A stretch of DNA of 64,000 nt, from contig NZ_JAIQUM010000002.1 of the NCBI RefSeq assembly GCF_020075705.1, positions 110,684-174,683 on the forward strand. Reading direction: 5' to 3'. Positions 26,131-36,868 of the stretch are shown piece after piece. Source of the DNA: Metabacillus rhizolycopersici. Its GTDB lineage: Bacteria; Bacillota; Bacilli; Bacillales; Bacillaceae. The position numbers and the translations under genes are program-made. Below the pieces are notes generated by a model. That model was given only the letters and a program-made list of their open reading frames with translations. It had not been told where the DNA came from and searched no databases. The stretch's first letter is position 1. Every line of letters begins with the position of its first letter.

Positions 26131-26360
26131 GTTGTAAATCTCCGAAATGATGGTGCTCCCCCGTTCTGCGCAGAGAAACGCATCAGCCCTTTCAAGGGTG
26201 ATTTAGAGTTCAACCCCTTCAGCCTATTGGTTTATAGCCTGTCACCTAACTGTCTATCCTTAAAGGCAATAGTTACCCATCCCCTTCTAGACTCGCTATA
26301 AGTGAGTGGTTATTTCTTACTCGACGGAAATCTCACCTGCTATAGGCTCTTGACATTTTT
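26131..26360 (-). ncRNA. Candidate structured RNA locus O1 (ORF-less)
   Basis: A GC-richer island within AT-rich DNA. Read on the minus strand it has AGCCTAT (26342-26348) able to pair with ATAGGCT (26221-26227), closing a 113 nt domain. Further elements are the hairpin CCCTTGAAAGGG (26187-26198), ACTC/GAGT around TTATAGC, and the palindrome TCTGCGCAGA. It shares GAGTAAGA preceded by CG with the IscB omega-RNA at 43.5 kb. It is probably a decayed or orphan transposon-type guide RNA or another structured RNA; the class is unproven. The strand is inferred from that shared motif. Confidence 0.4.
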
Positions 26361-26486
26361 CAGTCGTTTATACTGTGGTTAAGGTAAAATTATAATGAAA
26401 TTTTGATGAATTGTTGGTAATATATAAGTATATATATTCAAATCAAAAATAGAGTGTAGATATCATTTACAGGGGTGGTGAAAGAA

Positions 26487-27260
26487 ATGATTAAGGATAA
26501 ACGAATCAATAAGATCGAGGAATATATAAAAGAACATAAATCGGTTTCTTTGGATGAATTAATGGAAGTATTTAAAGTATCTAAAAACACGATTCGCCGG
26601 GATGTTCAAGAACTTGTTGAGAGAGACGAGTTCAAAAAGGTCTATGGAGGAGTAGCGGTAAAAGATGAAGATCAAACGGCTAAATTAGAACCTTTCCAAG
26701 ACCGCCAAGTTCGTCATCAAAAAGAGAAGAAAATCATTGCCAAAGCGGCTGCACAGTTTATTAATGACGGCGACATTATTTTTATTGACTCAGGAACGAC
26801 CACCATTGAACTGATAGAATACTTAAAGGGAAAAAATGTAACCGTTTTAACGAATAATCTCGACTTTATTCTACGTGCTCTACCGTTCGAAAATCTAAGC
26901 GTTATTTCAACAGGCGGGCTCCTCGAACGTAAAACGAATTCATTTGGCAGTATAAAATATATCGACTTTTTAAATGCTTATAACATCAAAAAAGCCTTTA
27001 TGGCTTCAACAGGTGTTTCGTTAACAAATGGTGTGACAAATGCATCTCCTTTAGAAAGCGAACTGAAAACTGCTGTTGTCAACCGAAGTATTGAATCCTA
27101 TTTATTAATTGATCATAACAAATTCGATAAATATGGATTAATGACATACTGTACGCTGGATAATATCGACTATCTTATAACCGATCAAATGCCAAGCCAA
27201 ACTTACAAGGAATATATTGAAGCGAATGACATTAAATTGGTTCTTGCAGAAGATGTATAA
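26487..27260 (+). CDS. iolR: DeoR-family repressor of inositol catabolism
   Basis: Transcription repressor released by 2-deoxy-5-keto-gluconate-6-phosphate. The 257 residues have a DeoR winged helix (about 5-55: SLDELMEVFKVSKNTIRRDV) and a DeoR sugar-phosphate sensor (from about 75: FIDSGTTTIELIEYL, VLTNNLDFI, STGGLLERKTNSFG). I chose ATG at 26487, with AGGGGTGGTG upstream. Its position at the head of the iol region and its likeness to B. subtilis IolR support the symbol. Direct arrays of the 11-nt IolR operator precede five units in this window, which makes IolR the central regulator. Confidence 0.9.
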   Translation: MIKDKRINKIEEYIKEHKSVSLDELMEVFKVSKNTIRRDVQELVERDEFKKVYGGVAVKDEDQTAKLEPFQDRQVRHQKEKKIIAKAAAQFINDGDIIFIDSGTTTIELIEYLKGKNVTVLTNNLDFILRALPFENLSVISTGGLLERKTNSFGSIKYIDFLNAYNIKKAFMASTGVSLTNGVTNASPLESELKTAVVNRSIESYLLIDHNKFDKYGLMTYCTLDNIDYLITDQMPSQTYKEYIEANDIKLVLAEDV

Positions 27261-27270
27261 TTTTTATACA

Positions 27271-27371
27271 GTGAGACTTCCATCAGCGGGGGTTTTCTTC
27301 CTCTCCCACTTATCTTCTTTGCTTCTCTTGAATCTTGAAGTGGGAGTTTTACTGCTCGTTAAGGTGGGATA
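27271..27371. repeat. Short transposon-end-like repeat, copy P2
   Basis: Contains GTGAGACTTCCATCAGCGG, then a hairpin CTCCCACTT / AAGTGGGAG, then TTTTACTGCTCGTTAAGGTG. It is a longer version of the element at 45383, with an extra internal hairpin. It lies between the iolR stop and the shared terminator. Confidence 0.65.
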
Positions 27372-27400
27372 GGATAAACCGAGTATTTTCATTAAATTCA

Positions 27401-27443
27401 AAAAAGACCCAAAAACCCTATTCTGGTTTTTGGGTCTTTTTCT
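27401..27443. terminator. Bidirectional terminator between iolR and the AraC gene
   Basis: Stem AAAAAGACCCAAAAACC / GGTTTTTGGGTCTTTTT, strong in both directions. Confidence 0.9.
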
Positions 27444-27497
27444 ATGCATGGGAAAGCATCTACGTGAACCTAAAAAAACTCTACTTTACAGTAAAGA

Positions 27498-28421
27498 TTA
27501 AGTAGAGGAAAGAAATTCATTATTATATGTATTCGTCTTAACATTCGAATAAAGAGATCGAAATTTTCCCGGTGAACTTCTAAACTTCGAAGTAAATACC
27601 TGGGTAAAATAATTAACCGTTGTAAATCCCGTTTCTTCCGCAATATCTTTAATCGGCATATCGGTTGTTTTAAGAAGAGTAGCCGCTTTTTGCATTCTTT
27701 CATTTTGAACAAATTCAGAATAACTGATTCCCGCTTCTGCTACAAAAATCCTTGATAAATGACGTCCTGATATATGCAAATACTTTGCTACTTCGGTCAA
27801 TTTTAAAGAATTTGAAAGATTATCTTTAATATAAAGAGTTGCTTGATGATAAAGAGTAGAAGAGGCTTCATGATGAACTTTGTCTTTGTCGTTCATTGAA
27901 AAAGAGACAAAAGCTCTTAGTAACGAAAGGATAAGGGAGGAAGATAAGTTCTTGATGATCTCCGCAGAAAAAGCTTGTTCATGCTTTGTTGCTTGAGTTA
28001 ACAGGAAATCCCACAATAACAAGATTTCTTTCTCCTCTTTTTCTTCAGAAATCACTTTAGAACAATGTTTGGCTTCCTCCATCCTCTGCATCCACTCTTC
28101 ACTTGATTCAGACTCTACTAATTCAAAGGCCACATATATAAGAAATAAGCCTTCTTCACTTTTAATTTGATGCAGGACATCTGGCTTCGATAAAAATAAG
28201 GTGTTCTGCTGAAGCGGATAAGTATAATCATCATCTATATAGCTACCTTTCCCTTCAACTACATAACATATTTCAAAAAAGGAATGTTTATGTAGGAGAG
28301 TGTCATAGTGGTACGGCATAACGCCCCAATAATGAATATGAAAAATCGCTCCATTTACTACAATCCGATCAATGTACTTATTTAAAGAAACTTTAGCTGA
28401 TAAATACTTATTTACATTCAT
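27498..28421 (-). CDS. AraC-family regulator with cupin sensor (1)
   Basis: Transcription activator of about 307 residues. The N-terminal cupin (about 20-110, LLHKHSFFEICYVVEGKGSY) should bind a sugar or cyclitol. The C-terminal double helix-turn-helix (about 205-300) shows LTEVAKYLHISGRHLSRIF and IKDIAEETGFTTVNYFTQVF. I chose ATG at 28421 after GAAGGTG. It converges with iolR and is followed on its upstream side by the dehydrogenase/isomerase pair at 28.7-31.0 kb, its likely target. Confidence 0.85.
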   Translation of the reverse strand: MNVNKYLSAKVSLNKYIDRIVVNGAIFHIHYWGVMPYHYDTLLHKHSFFEICYVVEGKGSYIDDDYTYPLQQNTLFLSKPDVLHQIKSEEGLFLIYVAFELVESESSEEWMQRMEEAKHCSKVISEEKEEKEILLLWDFLLTQATKHEQAFSAEIIKNLSSSLILSLLRAFVSFSMNDKDKVHHEASSTLYHQATLYIKDNLSNSLKLTEVAKYLHISGRHLSRIFVAEAGISYSEFVQNERMQKAATLLKTTDMPIKDIAEETGFTTVNYFTQVFTSKFRSSPGKFRSLYSNVKTNTYNNEFLSST

Positions 28422-28489
28422 AAGAACACCTTCTTTGATGATCAATTCTAGACTTATAAAGCGAGACTTATCTTAGCTTTTACGTACAG

Positions 28490-28565
28490 TTATCCCCCAC
28501 CTAGATTTGCTCGTTTAAACTTGTCATCTTGAGGTGGGAGGTTTACTGCCCGTTAATGCGGGATA
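28490..28565. repeat. Short transposon-end-like repeat, copy P3
   Basis: Hairpin TATCCCCCACCT / AGGTGGGAGG followed by TTTACTGCCCGTTAATGCG, homologous to the elements at 27271, 36869 and 45383. Confidence 0.65.
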
Positions 28566-28654
28566 GATTCATTATATCGTAGAAATGAAATAGATCTGAC
28601 CAAAACTTTCTTTTCTATTAAAATTTTAACGAAGAAGAGAATAATAAATCCAGC

Positions 28655-29596
28655 TTAAAAGCTAAGAGTCGCTTTTAACGATTCGATTGATGTTCGAATT
28701 CCCGCTTCGACTGACATTGTCAAGTCTTCCATTTCAAGGCTAACCTCATCGTTATATCCAGTCATTCTGACAACAGAGAAAAACTCTTTCCACCATTGTA
28801 AATCTTGCCCGCATCCGACTGCCACATAATTCCAAGCACGATTTGCAACATCTGTTACTTCTTTTGTTTCCAAAACACCATTTACAGCTGACAAATGTCT
28901 TTCTAATCGTACATCTTTTCCGTGGACGTGGTGAATAGCAGCTCCAAGCTCTCTTGCAGCAACGATTGGATCAGCCCCCATCCAGATTAAATGACTTGGG
29001 TCTAAGTTCAATCCAACCATTGGTCCGACTGCATTTCTCAATTTAAATAAAGTTTCAGGATTCCAAACTAATTGAGAGCTGAAGTTTTCAAGTGCAATTT
29101 TTTCAACTCCACATGATTCAGCCTTTCTCACTAATTCCTTCCAATAAGGAATCGCTACTTCATTCCATTGATAGTCTAAAATGTCTTTTAAAACTGGTGG
29201 CCAGCTTACTGTGTAGGTAATCCAGTTTGGAATTTTATCCTCTGGGCTTCCAGCAGGTAATCCACTCATCATGATGATTTTTTTAACACCTAGTAATCCA
29301 GCTAATTCCATCGTTTTTTCCGTTACTTCACGATGTTCTTTACCAATTTCGCCCGGATCCAATGGGTTTCCAGAACAATTCAAGGCACAAAGCTTAATAT
29401 TCCGTTTTTCTAATGCTTGTACAAATTCCGTTCTTGATGCTTCACTTTCTAAAAGTTCGTCTAAACATAAATGCGGGGCTGGTGACCACCCTCCCGTTGT
29501 CATTTCGATCGTATCAATACCCATTTCAGCAACATAATCTAACATTTCTTCAAAGGGTAAATGGCCTAAGCTGTCGGTTACATACGATAATTTCAT
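28655..29596 (-). CDS. Xylose isomerase-like TIM-barrel (sugar phosphate isomerase/epimerase)
   Basis: A 313-residue AP_endonuc_2/XylA-like barrel related to IolE and IolI. Metal-site style segments are IALENFS near residue 165, GLNLDPSHLIWMG near 200, HVHGKDV near 230 and EVSLEMED near 280. It probably isomerises, epimerises or dehydrates a keto-sugar or keto-cyclitol. The adjacent dehydrogenase at 29835 reads in the same direction with only a repeat between, so the two form an oxidation-isomerisation pair resembling iolG-iolE. The exact substrate is unknown. Start is ATG after GGAGGAAATG. Confidence 0.82.
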   Translation of the reverse strand: MKLSYVTDSLGHLPFEEMLDYVAEMGIDTIEMTTGGWSPAPHLCLDELLESEASRTEFVQALEKRNIKLCALNCSGNPLDPGEIGKEHREVTEKTMELAGLLGVKKIIMMSGLPAGSPEDKIPNWITYTVSWPPVLKDILDYQWNEVAIPYWKELVRKAESCGVEKIALENFSSQLVWNPETLFKLRNAVGPMVGLNLDPSHLIWMGADPIVAARELGAAIHHVHGKDVRLERHLSAVNGVLETKEVTDVANRAWNYVAVGCGQDLQWWKEFFSVVRMTGYNDEVSLEMEDLTMSVEAGIRTSIESLKATLSF

Positions 29597-29654
29597 GTTT
29601 CATTTCCTCCATTTATAAAAGTATGTCCAGAGGGGAGGTTTCCCCTCTATTTTT

Positions 29655-29820
29655 AAAAGATAAGAAAGTATAAGTTTTTTGTACGTAGTTTGGTGTCTAG
29701 CGCAAGCGTCCTAGCCCCTCGAGGTCACAAGCCAATCCTCCCAGAAAGGTAAAGAACACCTTTCCGTGAGGCTCGTCTTGTGCTATGCCTGAGGCTGAAC
29801 AAGGCGCTTGCGCTTTTCTT
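29655..29820 (-). repeat. Interspersed palindromic element, copy I (inverted)
   Basis: Same family, reversed. On the minus strand it reads AAAAGCGCAAGCGCCTTG through GGGGCTAGGACGCTTGCGC, with tail type b ending TATACTTTCTTATC. It sits inside the two-gene unit 29835-28655. Confidence 0.85.
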
Positions 29821-29834
29821 ATTTTCCGTTGTTT

Positions 29835-31013
29835 TTATTCAAATTCTACCCAAGCAGCTCCAGCATCGGCAGAACGAACGCAATTTTCAATCCAACGAAT
29901 ACCTTCTAATCCAGCGTTAATGTCAGGATAGACAAGGTTTTTCAATGTTTCTTCATCGCCACGATTTTTCGCATCCATCGCAACCGCAAATTTTAGGTAG
30001 ATGTTAGCCCACGCATCAGATAATCCTTCTTGGTGAAGGGCACCTAACCGTTCGTCTGCAAGGCAGCTTTCATCTAAATAAGGCATAGCACGAATTAACG
30101 TTTGGGCAGGTTCGCCTTGAACTTCATATCGTAATTCATTTGGCTTACTATCCCACCACTCTAAGCTTGCTTTAGATCCAACAATACGAATACGATGGCC
30201 ATCCATACAACCAGCATCAACCGATGAAGTCCAAAGTCTACCAACTGCTCCATTTTCATAATGCATAAGAACAAAGGCGTTATCTTCTAGTGGAGCACGG
30301 CTTCCTACAATACTTTGGCGGTCACATAAAAGCTTGCTGATCTTCATATTCGGCATAATCAATTGAGACATATAATAAGTATGAGTAGAAAGATCTCCTA
30401 AAACAAAGCTTGGTCCTGCAATTTTAGGGTCAACCCGCCACTTTTGTGCTTCACTTATTGCATCTGCTTTATCTGTTGCGTTGAAACCATGAGTATATTG
30501 CAATTCTACTATGCGAATATCTCCGATTTTTCCTTGCTCGACCATCGCACGCATTTGAAGCATCATTTGATTACCAGAGAAACCATAAGTGACTCCTACA
30601 ATTTTTCCTTTTTCCTCTGCCAACTCTTTAATTTCCTGAGCTTCGGCAACAGTGAAAAATAGAGGCTTTTCACAAACTACATGCAGACCTGCTTCGAGAG
30701 CTGCCTTTGTAATTTCATAGTGTGTGCCATTAGGTGTTGCGATGGACACAGCTTCAATACCATCCTCTCTTTTCACTTCTTCTGTAAACATCGTTTTATA
30801 ATCAGGATAGCAACGACTTTCGTCCACACCAACATTGACACCAAAATCTTCCCCTCTAACAGGATCTATATCAAATGCTCCAGCTACTAATTGAAAAGCT
30901 GTGTTATCTCTTAAGGCACCAGTACGGTGTTTATAACCAACCCCAGCAGTTCTTCCTCCTCCAACCATAGCCCATCGAAAAGGTCTTGCAATCTTTTTTT
31001 CTCCATTTAACAT
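29835..31013 (-). CDS. Gfo/Idh/MocA family oxidoreductase (1)
   Basis: NAD(P)-dependent sugar or cyclitol dehydrogenase of 392 residues. The Rossmann start is WAMVGGGRTAGVG (about 14-26); the conserved lysine motif is VVCEKPLF (about 112-119); the C-terminal sheet domain carries GDLSTHTYYMSQL. It is a close paralog of the gene at 38532: blocks such as CYPDYKTMF, HVVCEKPL and GLEGIRWIENCVRSAD are nearly identical. Start is ATG after GGGAGGA. It probably oxidises the substrate then acted on by the isomerase at 28655. Confidence 0.88.
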   Translation of the reverse strand: MLNGEKKIARPFRWAMVGGGRTAGVGYKHRTGALRDNTAFQLVAGAFDIDPVRGEDFGVNVGVDESRCYPDYKTMFTEEVKREDGIEAVSIATPNGTHYEITKAALEAGLHVVCEKPLFFTVAEAQEIKELAEEKGKIVGVTYGFSGNQMMLQMRAMVEQGKIGDIRIVELQYTHGFNATDKADAISEAQKWRVDPKIAGPSFVLGDLSTHTYYMSQLIMPNMKISKLLCDRQSIVGSRAPLEDNAFVLMHYENGAVGRLWTSSVDAGCMDGHRIRIVGSKASLEWWDSKPNELRYEVQGEPAQTLIRAMPYLDESCLADERLGALHQEGLSDAWANIYLKFAVAMDAKNRGDEETLKNLVYPDINAGLEGIRWIENCVRSADAGAAWVEFE

Positions 31014-31480
31014 TTGTAAATCCTCCCTTAACTAATCTGTTTCATTTTATTTAAATAACAAATTCCAATGTTTGTTTTATTTCTTTCTATTACATTCAGC
31101 TTTCGCTACAGTTCCTGAATTCTTTTCTAAAAAAAGGACTAGAATCATATAATTTCAGGACATGTAAACATATAGCAGCTTGTAAAATAAAGAACAGCTT
31201 TAATTCTTAACAATCCATCAATCATTTTCATTCTTTTTAAAATAGCACGTACATGTACTGAAATGCCTAAGGTGTATCCGCTTACCTAATTGCTATTAGC
31301 TTCTTTTGGATTTGTTATTTACATGTATAATTATAGGACTTACTCTATCATTCGTATTTACATTATTTGGACCTGTTTTTATAATTTAAGGACATCTTTT
31401 GTTCTATCTTTCCTCTTGAAGTTGTTTAATTTTGCACTACTTCGAAAAATCTACTCTGTATCTATTCAGTCCCATAAAAT
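31014..31480. other. Gene-free stretch upstream of dehydrogenase 1
   Basis: AT-rich. An open frame from 31290 has no binding site and an atypical composition, so I do not call it. The promoter of the 31013-28655 unit should be near 31030-31110. No IolR array is visible here. Confidence 0.45.
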
Positions 31481-31517
31481 AAAAGAGGAGAGAAACCAAA
31501 TCGTTTCTCTCCTCTTT
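31481..31517 (-). terminator. Terminator of the TIM-barrel gene at 31568
   Basis: Stem AAAGAGGAGAGAAAC / GTTTCTCTCCTCTTT with a TTTTATTTTA tail on the minus strand. Confidence 0.88.
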
Positions 31518-31567
31518 GTACATAACCTGATTTCCACCTATGACAGATCCATCAGTTTCATACTATA

Positions 31568-32431
31568 TTAAAGACGTAAGCCTTCTCTAATTGATTTCAA
31601 TGTTAAATCATTTGACCATTCAGGTTTATCTGGATAAGCGAAAACAGCGTTTGTTACAATGCCATCAAAATTGATTTCTCGTAATTTACTATATAAAGCA
31701 TCGAAATTAATTTCGCCTTCACCCGGATTTAAGTGCTGGTGGATCGTTACTTTCGCAGTAGGAGGATTAATGATGTAACGTAATCCAAATGCTGCTTTAT
31801 GATTCAGTGTATCTGCGATTAGAACATGTGCAAGTAAATCTCCTGCTTCATCAATATGTTTGGCAACATCACCAATACCATCATCATAAAAGAATGCATG
31901 TGGTACAGAATATACAAGCTTAATCCAATCTTTATCAAGCGCACGAATCATACGAATCGCTTCAATGTTTAACTCAATAAAGTCATTTGGATGAGATTGG
32001 ATATTTAGTTTAATGCCTTCTTTTTCGAAAATCGGCATTAACTCATCCATTGATTTTACAAAAGCTGCTTCACTTTCTAATGGACGACTAATATCTCCAC
32101 TAAATTCAGTGTTCATTAAATCTACACCTAGTTCAGATGTAATTTCAATGCATCTCTTCCAGTTTTTAACGGCAGCTTGGCGTTCTTCTTCATCTGGTGA
32201 AGACCATTGTTGAACAGGAAGAACAGAAGAAATTTTAACTCCTGCATCAGAGCAGTATCTTTTTAAATCTTTGATTAGTTGCTTATCAACTTTTGGATAT
32301 TCATAAAACCAAATAAAATCTTTACGTGGTGATAATTCAACCCATTCATATCCTAATCGAGCAACAGTATCAATAGTATCTTTTAAATTAGTATTATCAC
32401 GATAATGTGACGGATCATAAGCTAAACGCAC
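31568..32431 (-). CDS. Sugar phosphate isomerase/epimerase-like TIM barrel (2)
   Basis: A 287-residue protein of the xylose-isomerase-like family. It has [12 protein letters not shown] near residue 32, LMNTEFSGD near 105, [12 protein letters not shown] near 140, [14 protein letters not shown] near 172 and a late [17 protein letters not shown]. The start is GTG at 32431, with AAAGGGG 9 nt upstream. An IolR operator array and a cre-like site lie upstream at 32509-32565, tying it to the inositol regulon. It is transcribed alone and ends at a strong terminator. The reaction may be dehydration or isomerisation of an inosose or keto-sugar; this is inferred from family only. Confidence 0.82.
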   Translation of the reverse strand: MRLAYDPSHYRDNTNLKDTIDTVARLGYEWVELSPRKDFIWFYEYPKVDKQLIKDLKRYCSDAGVKISSVLPVQQWSSPDEEERQAAVKNWKRCIEITSELGVDLMNTEFSGDISRPLESEAAFVKSMDELMPIFEKEGIKLNIQSHPNDFIELNIEAIRMIRALDKDWIKLVYSVPHAFFYDDGIGDVAKHIDEAGDLLAHVLIADTLNHKAAFGLRYIINPPTAKVTIHQHLNPGEGEINFDALYSKLREINFDGIVTNAVFAYPDKPEWSNDLTLKSIREGLRL

Positions 32432-32508
32432 AGTATATTTCCCCTTTCTTATTTAAAAACCAAATGTCTCCCTACTTTTTAAAGCCTGTTTCACCAAAAG
32501 TTATTATG

Positions 32509-32529
32509 TTTTGATTAACTTTTGATAAT
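32509..32529. promoter_or_regulatory. IolR operator-like array upstream of the 31568 gene
   Basis: Two direct 11-nt units, TTTTGATTAAC and TTTTGATAATA, matching (in reverse complement) the WRAYCAADARD repeats known for IolR. Confidence 0.65.
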
Positions 32530-32551
32530 ATTTATGATTAAATCATAATAT

Positions 32552-32565
32552 TAAAAACGCTTACA
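32552..32565. promoter_or_regulatory. cre-like CcpA site
   Basis: TAAAAACGCTTACA (reverse complement TGTAAGCGTTTTTA), one mismatch from TGNAARCGNWWWCA, next to the IolR array. Confidence 0.55.
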
Positions 32566-32680
32566 GTCAATATATTTCTACTTTTCTAAAAATAAAAATC
32601 GTTTTTTCTTTAAACTACTTGTTTTACTTCCAAATTCTTCTCTCTATCCTTAACACTCTCTTAAAGCTACAAATAGAACA

Positions 32681-32714
32681 GTCAAGTATGATCGCAAAAC
32701 CTATCATACTTGAC
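32681..32714 (-). terminator. Hairpin after iolG
   Basis: Perfect stem GTCAAGTATGAT / ATCATACTTGAC; the T run on the minus strand is weak (TGTTCTATTTG). Confidence 0.65.
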
Positions 32715-32732
32715 CGCTAAAACTACTCCTTA

Positions 32733-33779
<1,047 letters not shown>

Positions 33780-33801
33780 CTATAATTTTTACTATTTTGT
33801 T

Positions 33802-34647
33802 TTATTTATAATACTTTTCTAATACTTCCAACGTCGTTTCTTTTGCCTTTTTAATCACTTCTTCTGGATCCATTTGATAATATTCAGGTCGGAATAACTC
33901 AACAGATGCAACAAAATCATACTTTAATTCTTTTAATCTTTTTAAATGAGCTTCCAAATCAATCACGCCATGACCAGGCCATACTCGATCCGTATCACGC
34001 ATTTGTCCAACTGGATAACCATCGACATCATTGATATGGAAAATAAAGATTTTCTCAGCTGTTTCGTCTGTTACATCTTCAAATCTAGATCCCATTCCTG
34101 TGAATTGGAAAGTATCATAGACAAGCCCGACATTATCTCTATTAACCTCTTTCACAATGTTGTATGCTTGTGAGAATGTATTGACGGTATTCTCTTGAAT
34201 TCCGATAAATTCCAAAGCAATTTTAACCCCATAAGGCTTAGCTAAATCAGATAAATGAGATAACACGCGAATACAACTTGCATTAATTTCTTCGGTTAAG
34301 GTCTTTCCTTTTTCTGTTACATCTATATTAGAAGGGACGACACAAATGTATTCACAATCAAGTTTTTTACAAATCTCGAGGTACTCTTTAAACTCTTCAA
34401 TAACTTTTTCTTCATCCTCTTTTGTACGATTATTAAAAAAACATAATGCGTTTAAAGAAAGCGGTTTAATCTGATGTGTATCAAAATACTCTTTTAAATC
34501 ATCTAATGTATATTCCTTTAAATAATCCTTTAATTGATCAATCGTGCGAATTTCAATATAATCATAGCCATGTTTTTCACAGTACTCTAAATTTTGCTGT
34601 AGAGAAGCACTTTCCCATGTTGTTCCTTCATTAAATGCTAATTTCAC
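33802..34647 (-). CDS. iolI: 2-Keto-myo-inositol (inosose) isomerase
   Basis: Interconverts 2-keto-myo-inositol and 1-keto-D-chiro-inositol, allowing growth on D-chiro-inositol. The 281-residue TIM barrel matches B. subtilis IolI along its length: YCEKHGYDYIEIRTID, IKPLSLNALCFFNNR, VKIALEFIG (metal glutamate), VGLVYDTFQF (metal aspartate), RVWPGHGVIDLEAHL, VASVELFRPEYY (metal glutamate). The start is GTG after GGAGGAATAACGA. It lies between iolE and iolG in one operon. Confidence 0.94.
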   Translation of the reverse strand: MKLAFNEGTTWESASLQQNLEYCEKHGYDYIEIRTIDQLKDYLKEYTLDDLKEYFDTHQIKPLSLNALCFFNNRTKEDEEKVIEEFKEYLEICKKLDCEYICVVPSNIDVTEKGKTLTEEINASCIRVLSHLSDLAKPYGVKIALEFIGIQENTVNTFSQAYNIVKEVNRDNVGLVYDTFQFTGMGSRFEDVTDETAEKIFIFHINDVDGYPVGQMRDTDRVWPGHGVIDLEAHLKRLKELKYDFVASVELFRPEYYQMDPEEVIKKAKETTLEVLEKYYK

Positions 34648-34677
34648 TCGTTATTCCTCCATTTTTAACATGAATTC

Positions 34678-35589
34678 TTAAACAGATAATTTGACTGAAT
34701 CAATCAAACGATCAATATACTTTCTACCCATTTGCGCATATTCTAGAGGATTAGCTATAGCAGGATCTTGTTCAGCCTCGACAACAATCCAGCCTGTATA
34801 GTCATGTTGGATTAGTAGATTGTAAATCTCTTTATAGTCGATGCATCCATCTCCAGGAACAGTAAACATTCCATGTAAGAAAGAGCCTAAAAATGATTTA
34901 TGTTCTGCTTTAGCTTCTTTTAATTTATCAGGACGAACATCTTTAAAATGGACATGTGCAATACGGTCTATATGTGCTTTTAATAAGGAAAGATAGTCAT
35001 TGTCAGATACAAAAATATGCCCTGTATCATATAATAGATGAACCTTCGTTGGATTAGTTATTTCCATTAAACGATCCACTTCTTCCTTTGTTTGCACGAC
35101 AGTTCCCATATGATGGTGGTAAACAAGCTTAATCCCAAAGCTATTTGCTACTTCACCTAATTCATTTAAACCCGTTCCAAAAAGCTCCCATTCTTCATCT
35201 GTCAAATATGGTTTATCTGTATAAACACATTGATCAGTTCCCTGGATACTATAAGATTGCTCAGAATACACGGCCACATCTGCCTGAACAGATTTCAGGA
35301 ATTCACAATGTTTCGTAAAGTCTAGTTTGGCTTGCTCGATTCCATCGCGCACAATATACCCACTGAACCATTGACCTATAATCCTTAAATTTCGAAGGTT
35401 CACTTCGTTGTTCAATTCTTTAGGATCTGTTGGATAGCAGCCGCCTACTTCTGTTCCTTCATAACCAGCTAAAGCGGCATCACTTAAGATTTGTTTATAT
35501 GTGTTTTCCTTCCCTATTTCTGGAATATCATCATTTCTCCAACCAATAGGGGCAATACCAATCTGAATATTTTTTAACATAGCTGTCAT
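34678..35589 (-). CDS. iolE: Inosose dehydratase
   Basis: Removes water from scyllo-inosose to give 3D-trihydroxycyclohexane-1,2-dione, the second step. The 303 residues contain [19 protein letters not shown] at the start, [11 protein letters not shown] (metal ligands), [20 protein letters not shown] and [11 protein letters not shown] then [11 protein letters not shown] at the end. Start is ATG with GCGGAGG 8-9 nt upstream. It is first in iolE-iolI-iolG here, unlike the B. subtilis order where iolE follows iolD. A decayed second copy lies at 45.3-45.6 kb. Confidence 0.95.
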   Translation of the reverse strand: MTAMLKNIQIGIAPIGWRNDDIPEIGKENTYKQILSDAALAGYEGTEVGGCYPTDPKELNNEVNLRNLRIIGQWFSGYIVRDGIEQAKLDFTKHCEFLKSVQADVAVYSEQSYSIQGTDQCVYTDKPYLTDEEWELFGTGLNELGEVANSFGIKLVYHHHMGTVVQTKEEVDRLMEITNPTKVHLLYDTGHIFVSDNDYLSLLKAHIDRIAHVHFKDVRPDKLKEAKAEHKSFLGSFLHGMFTVPGDGCIDYKEIYNLLIQHDYTGWIVVEAEQDPAIANPLEYAQMGRKYIDRLIDSVKLSV

Positions 35590-35750
35590 TTTCTGTACCT
35601 CCGCATGATATTAGGTAAGCGCTACTTTTTTGGATACGCTCTCATTTTAATCGATTGATTCCTATTCTTCGTTATAAAAACGTGCTCTAAAATTACAAGT
35701 AAATGCTATTTTTCAAAAATTACTAATGATGAATAAATTAAAAATCAAAG

Positions 35751-35910
35751 AAAAGCGCAAGCGCCTTGTTCAGCATCAGGCATAGCATAAGACGCTTTTG
35801 AATAGAAAGCGTACTTTGTCTTCAATTCAAAAGTGGCTTATGACCTCCAGGGGCTAGGACGCTTGCGCTGGACACGAAAACTAAGTAAAAAATTTTATAC
35901 TTTCTTATCA
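35751..35910 (+). repeat. Interspersed palindromic element, copy J
   Basis: Arms AAAAGCGCAAGCGCCTTG and GGGGCTAGGACGCTTGCGC; inner stem CTTTTGAAT / ATTCAAAAG. It has tail type b. It lies between iolE and the AraC gene and may contribute to the AraC leader. Confidence 0.88.
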
Positions 35911-35947
35911 TGTGATAAAATCAAGGTATTGACTGAAATAGAAAGAG

Positions 35948-36820
35948 ATGGACATCCTAATGAATTACTATATTCCAAAGGTAGAACCAGGTATTATTTC
36001 AAAAAATGGTTTATATTTTTATGAACCAACCCAATTAGCAAAAGAAGTCTTTTATTACGTCCTTTGGGGCGGCGAGTATGTAGTAAATGCCCCCTATAGC
36101 ATTAGGCGTGATTACATGAATTCCTTTATCTTTTTTCTGATTAAAAAGGGATCACTGCACTTCCATTATCAAAATCAATCTTTTACGGCTTCAAAAGACG
36201 AGATCGTTCTATTAGATTGCAAGAAAGAAAATAACTATTATGCAACAGAAGAAACAGTCTTCCAATTCTTTCATTTTAACGGGAAGCATATTCAAGAACT
36301 TTATACCGAAATTTACAATAGCAAAGGGAGTGTCTATTCCATCCCTGCTCAACAAAATACGATTCCTGATGTCTTGTCCCTTATAGAATCCCAACAAAAG
36401 GTAGATTTTAAAATATCTTTAAAAATTTATGAACTACTAGGGAATATACTTGAAAGCAATAGTCCTTCCTTTGAATACAGGGATTCGGCCATAGCCAAAA
36501 AAACACCAGAAATTGAAGCAGCACTATCATATATCCAAAAAAACTTTTCTTCCAAAATTACGGTGGAAAAGCTTAGTCATATTTCTAATTTAAGCACTTA
36601 TCACTTTAGTCGTTTGTTCAAAAAACATGTCGGCACGAGTCCACATCAATACCTATTAAATTACCGGTTGATTCAAGCCAAAAATTTATTAGTGGATAGT
36701 CAGCTCTCCATCGAGCAAATTAGTATAGAGTGTGGATTTTATAGCACCGGGCACTTTATTAATGCATTCTCTAAATCTACTGGTATGACGCCCGGGAAGT
36801 TCAGAAAAACTTGTTTTTAA
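35948..36820 (+). CDS. AraC-family regulator with cupin sensor (2)
   Basis: Transcription activator of 290 residues. The cupin sensor (about 40-110) includes FIFFLIKKGSLHFHYQNQSF. The C-terminal tandem helix-turn-helix (about 190-288) has ITVEKLSHISNLSTYHFSRLFKK-type spacing and ISIECGFYSTGHFINAFS. The start is ATG at 35948 with AAAGAG close upstream; ATG at 35960 is also possible. It diverges from iolE, so it may control iolEIG or the dehydrogenase at 37275. Confidence 0.84.
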   Translation: MDILMNYYIPKVEPGIISKNGLYFYEPTQLAKEVFYYVLWGGEYVVNAPYSIRRDYMNSFIFFLIKKGSLHFHYQNQSFTASKDEIVLLDCKKENNYYATEETVFQFFHFNGKHIQELYTEIYNSKGSVYSIPAQQNTIPDVLSLIESQQKVDFKISLKIYELLGNILESNSPSFEYRDSAIAKKTPEIEAALSYIQKNFSSKITVEKLSHISNLSTYHFSRLFKKHVGTSPHQYLLNYRLIQAKNLLVDSQLSIEQISIECGFYSTGHFINAFSKSTGMTPGKFRKTCF

Positions 36821-36868
36821 TGAAATGCCGTCATGTGTTTCCGGGATTTATAAACCATATCTATTAAT

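Noticed and set aside
31290..31571. 93-codon plus-strand frame in a gene-free stretch
   Set aside because: No ribosome binding site, extreme I/Y/F/S composition, and its 3' end runs through a terminator into the neighbouring gene.
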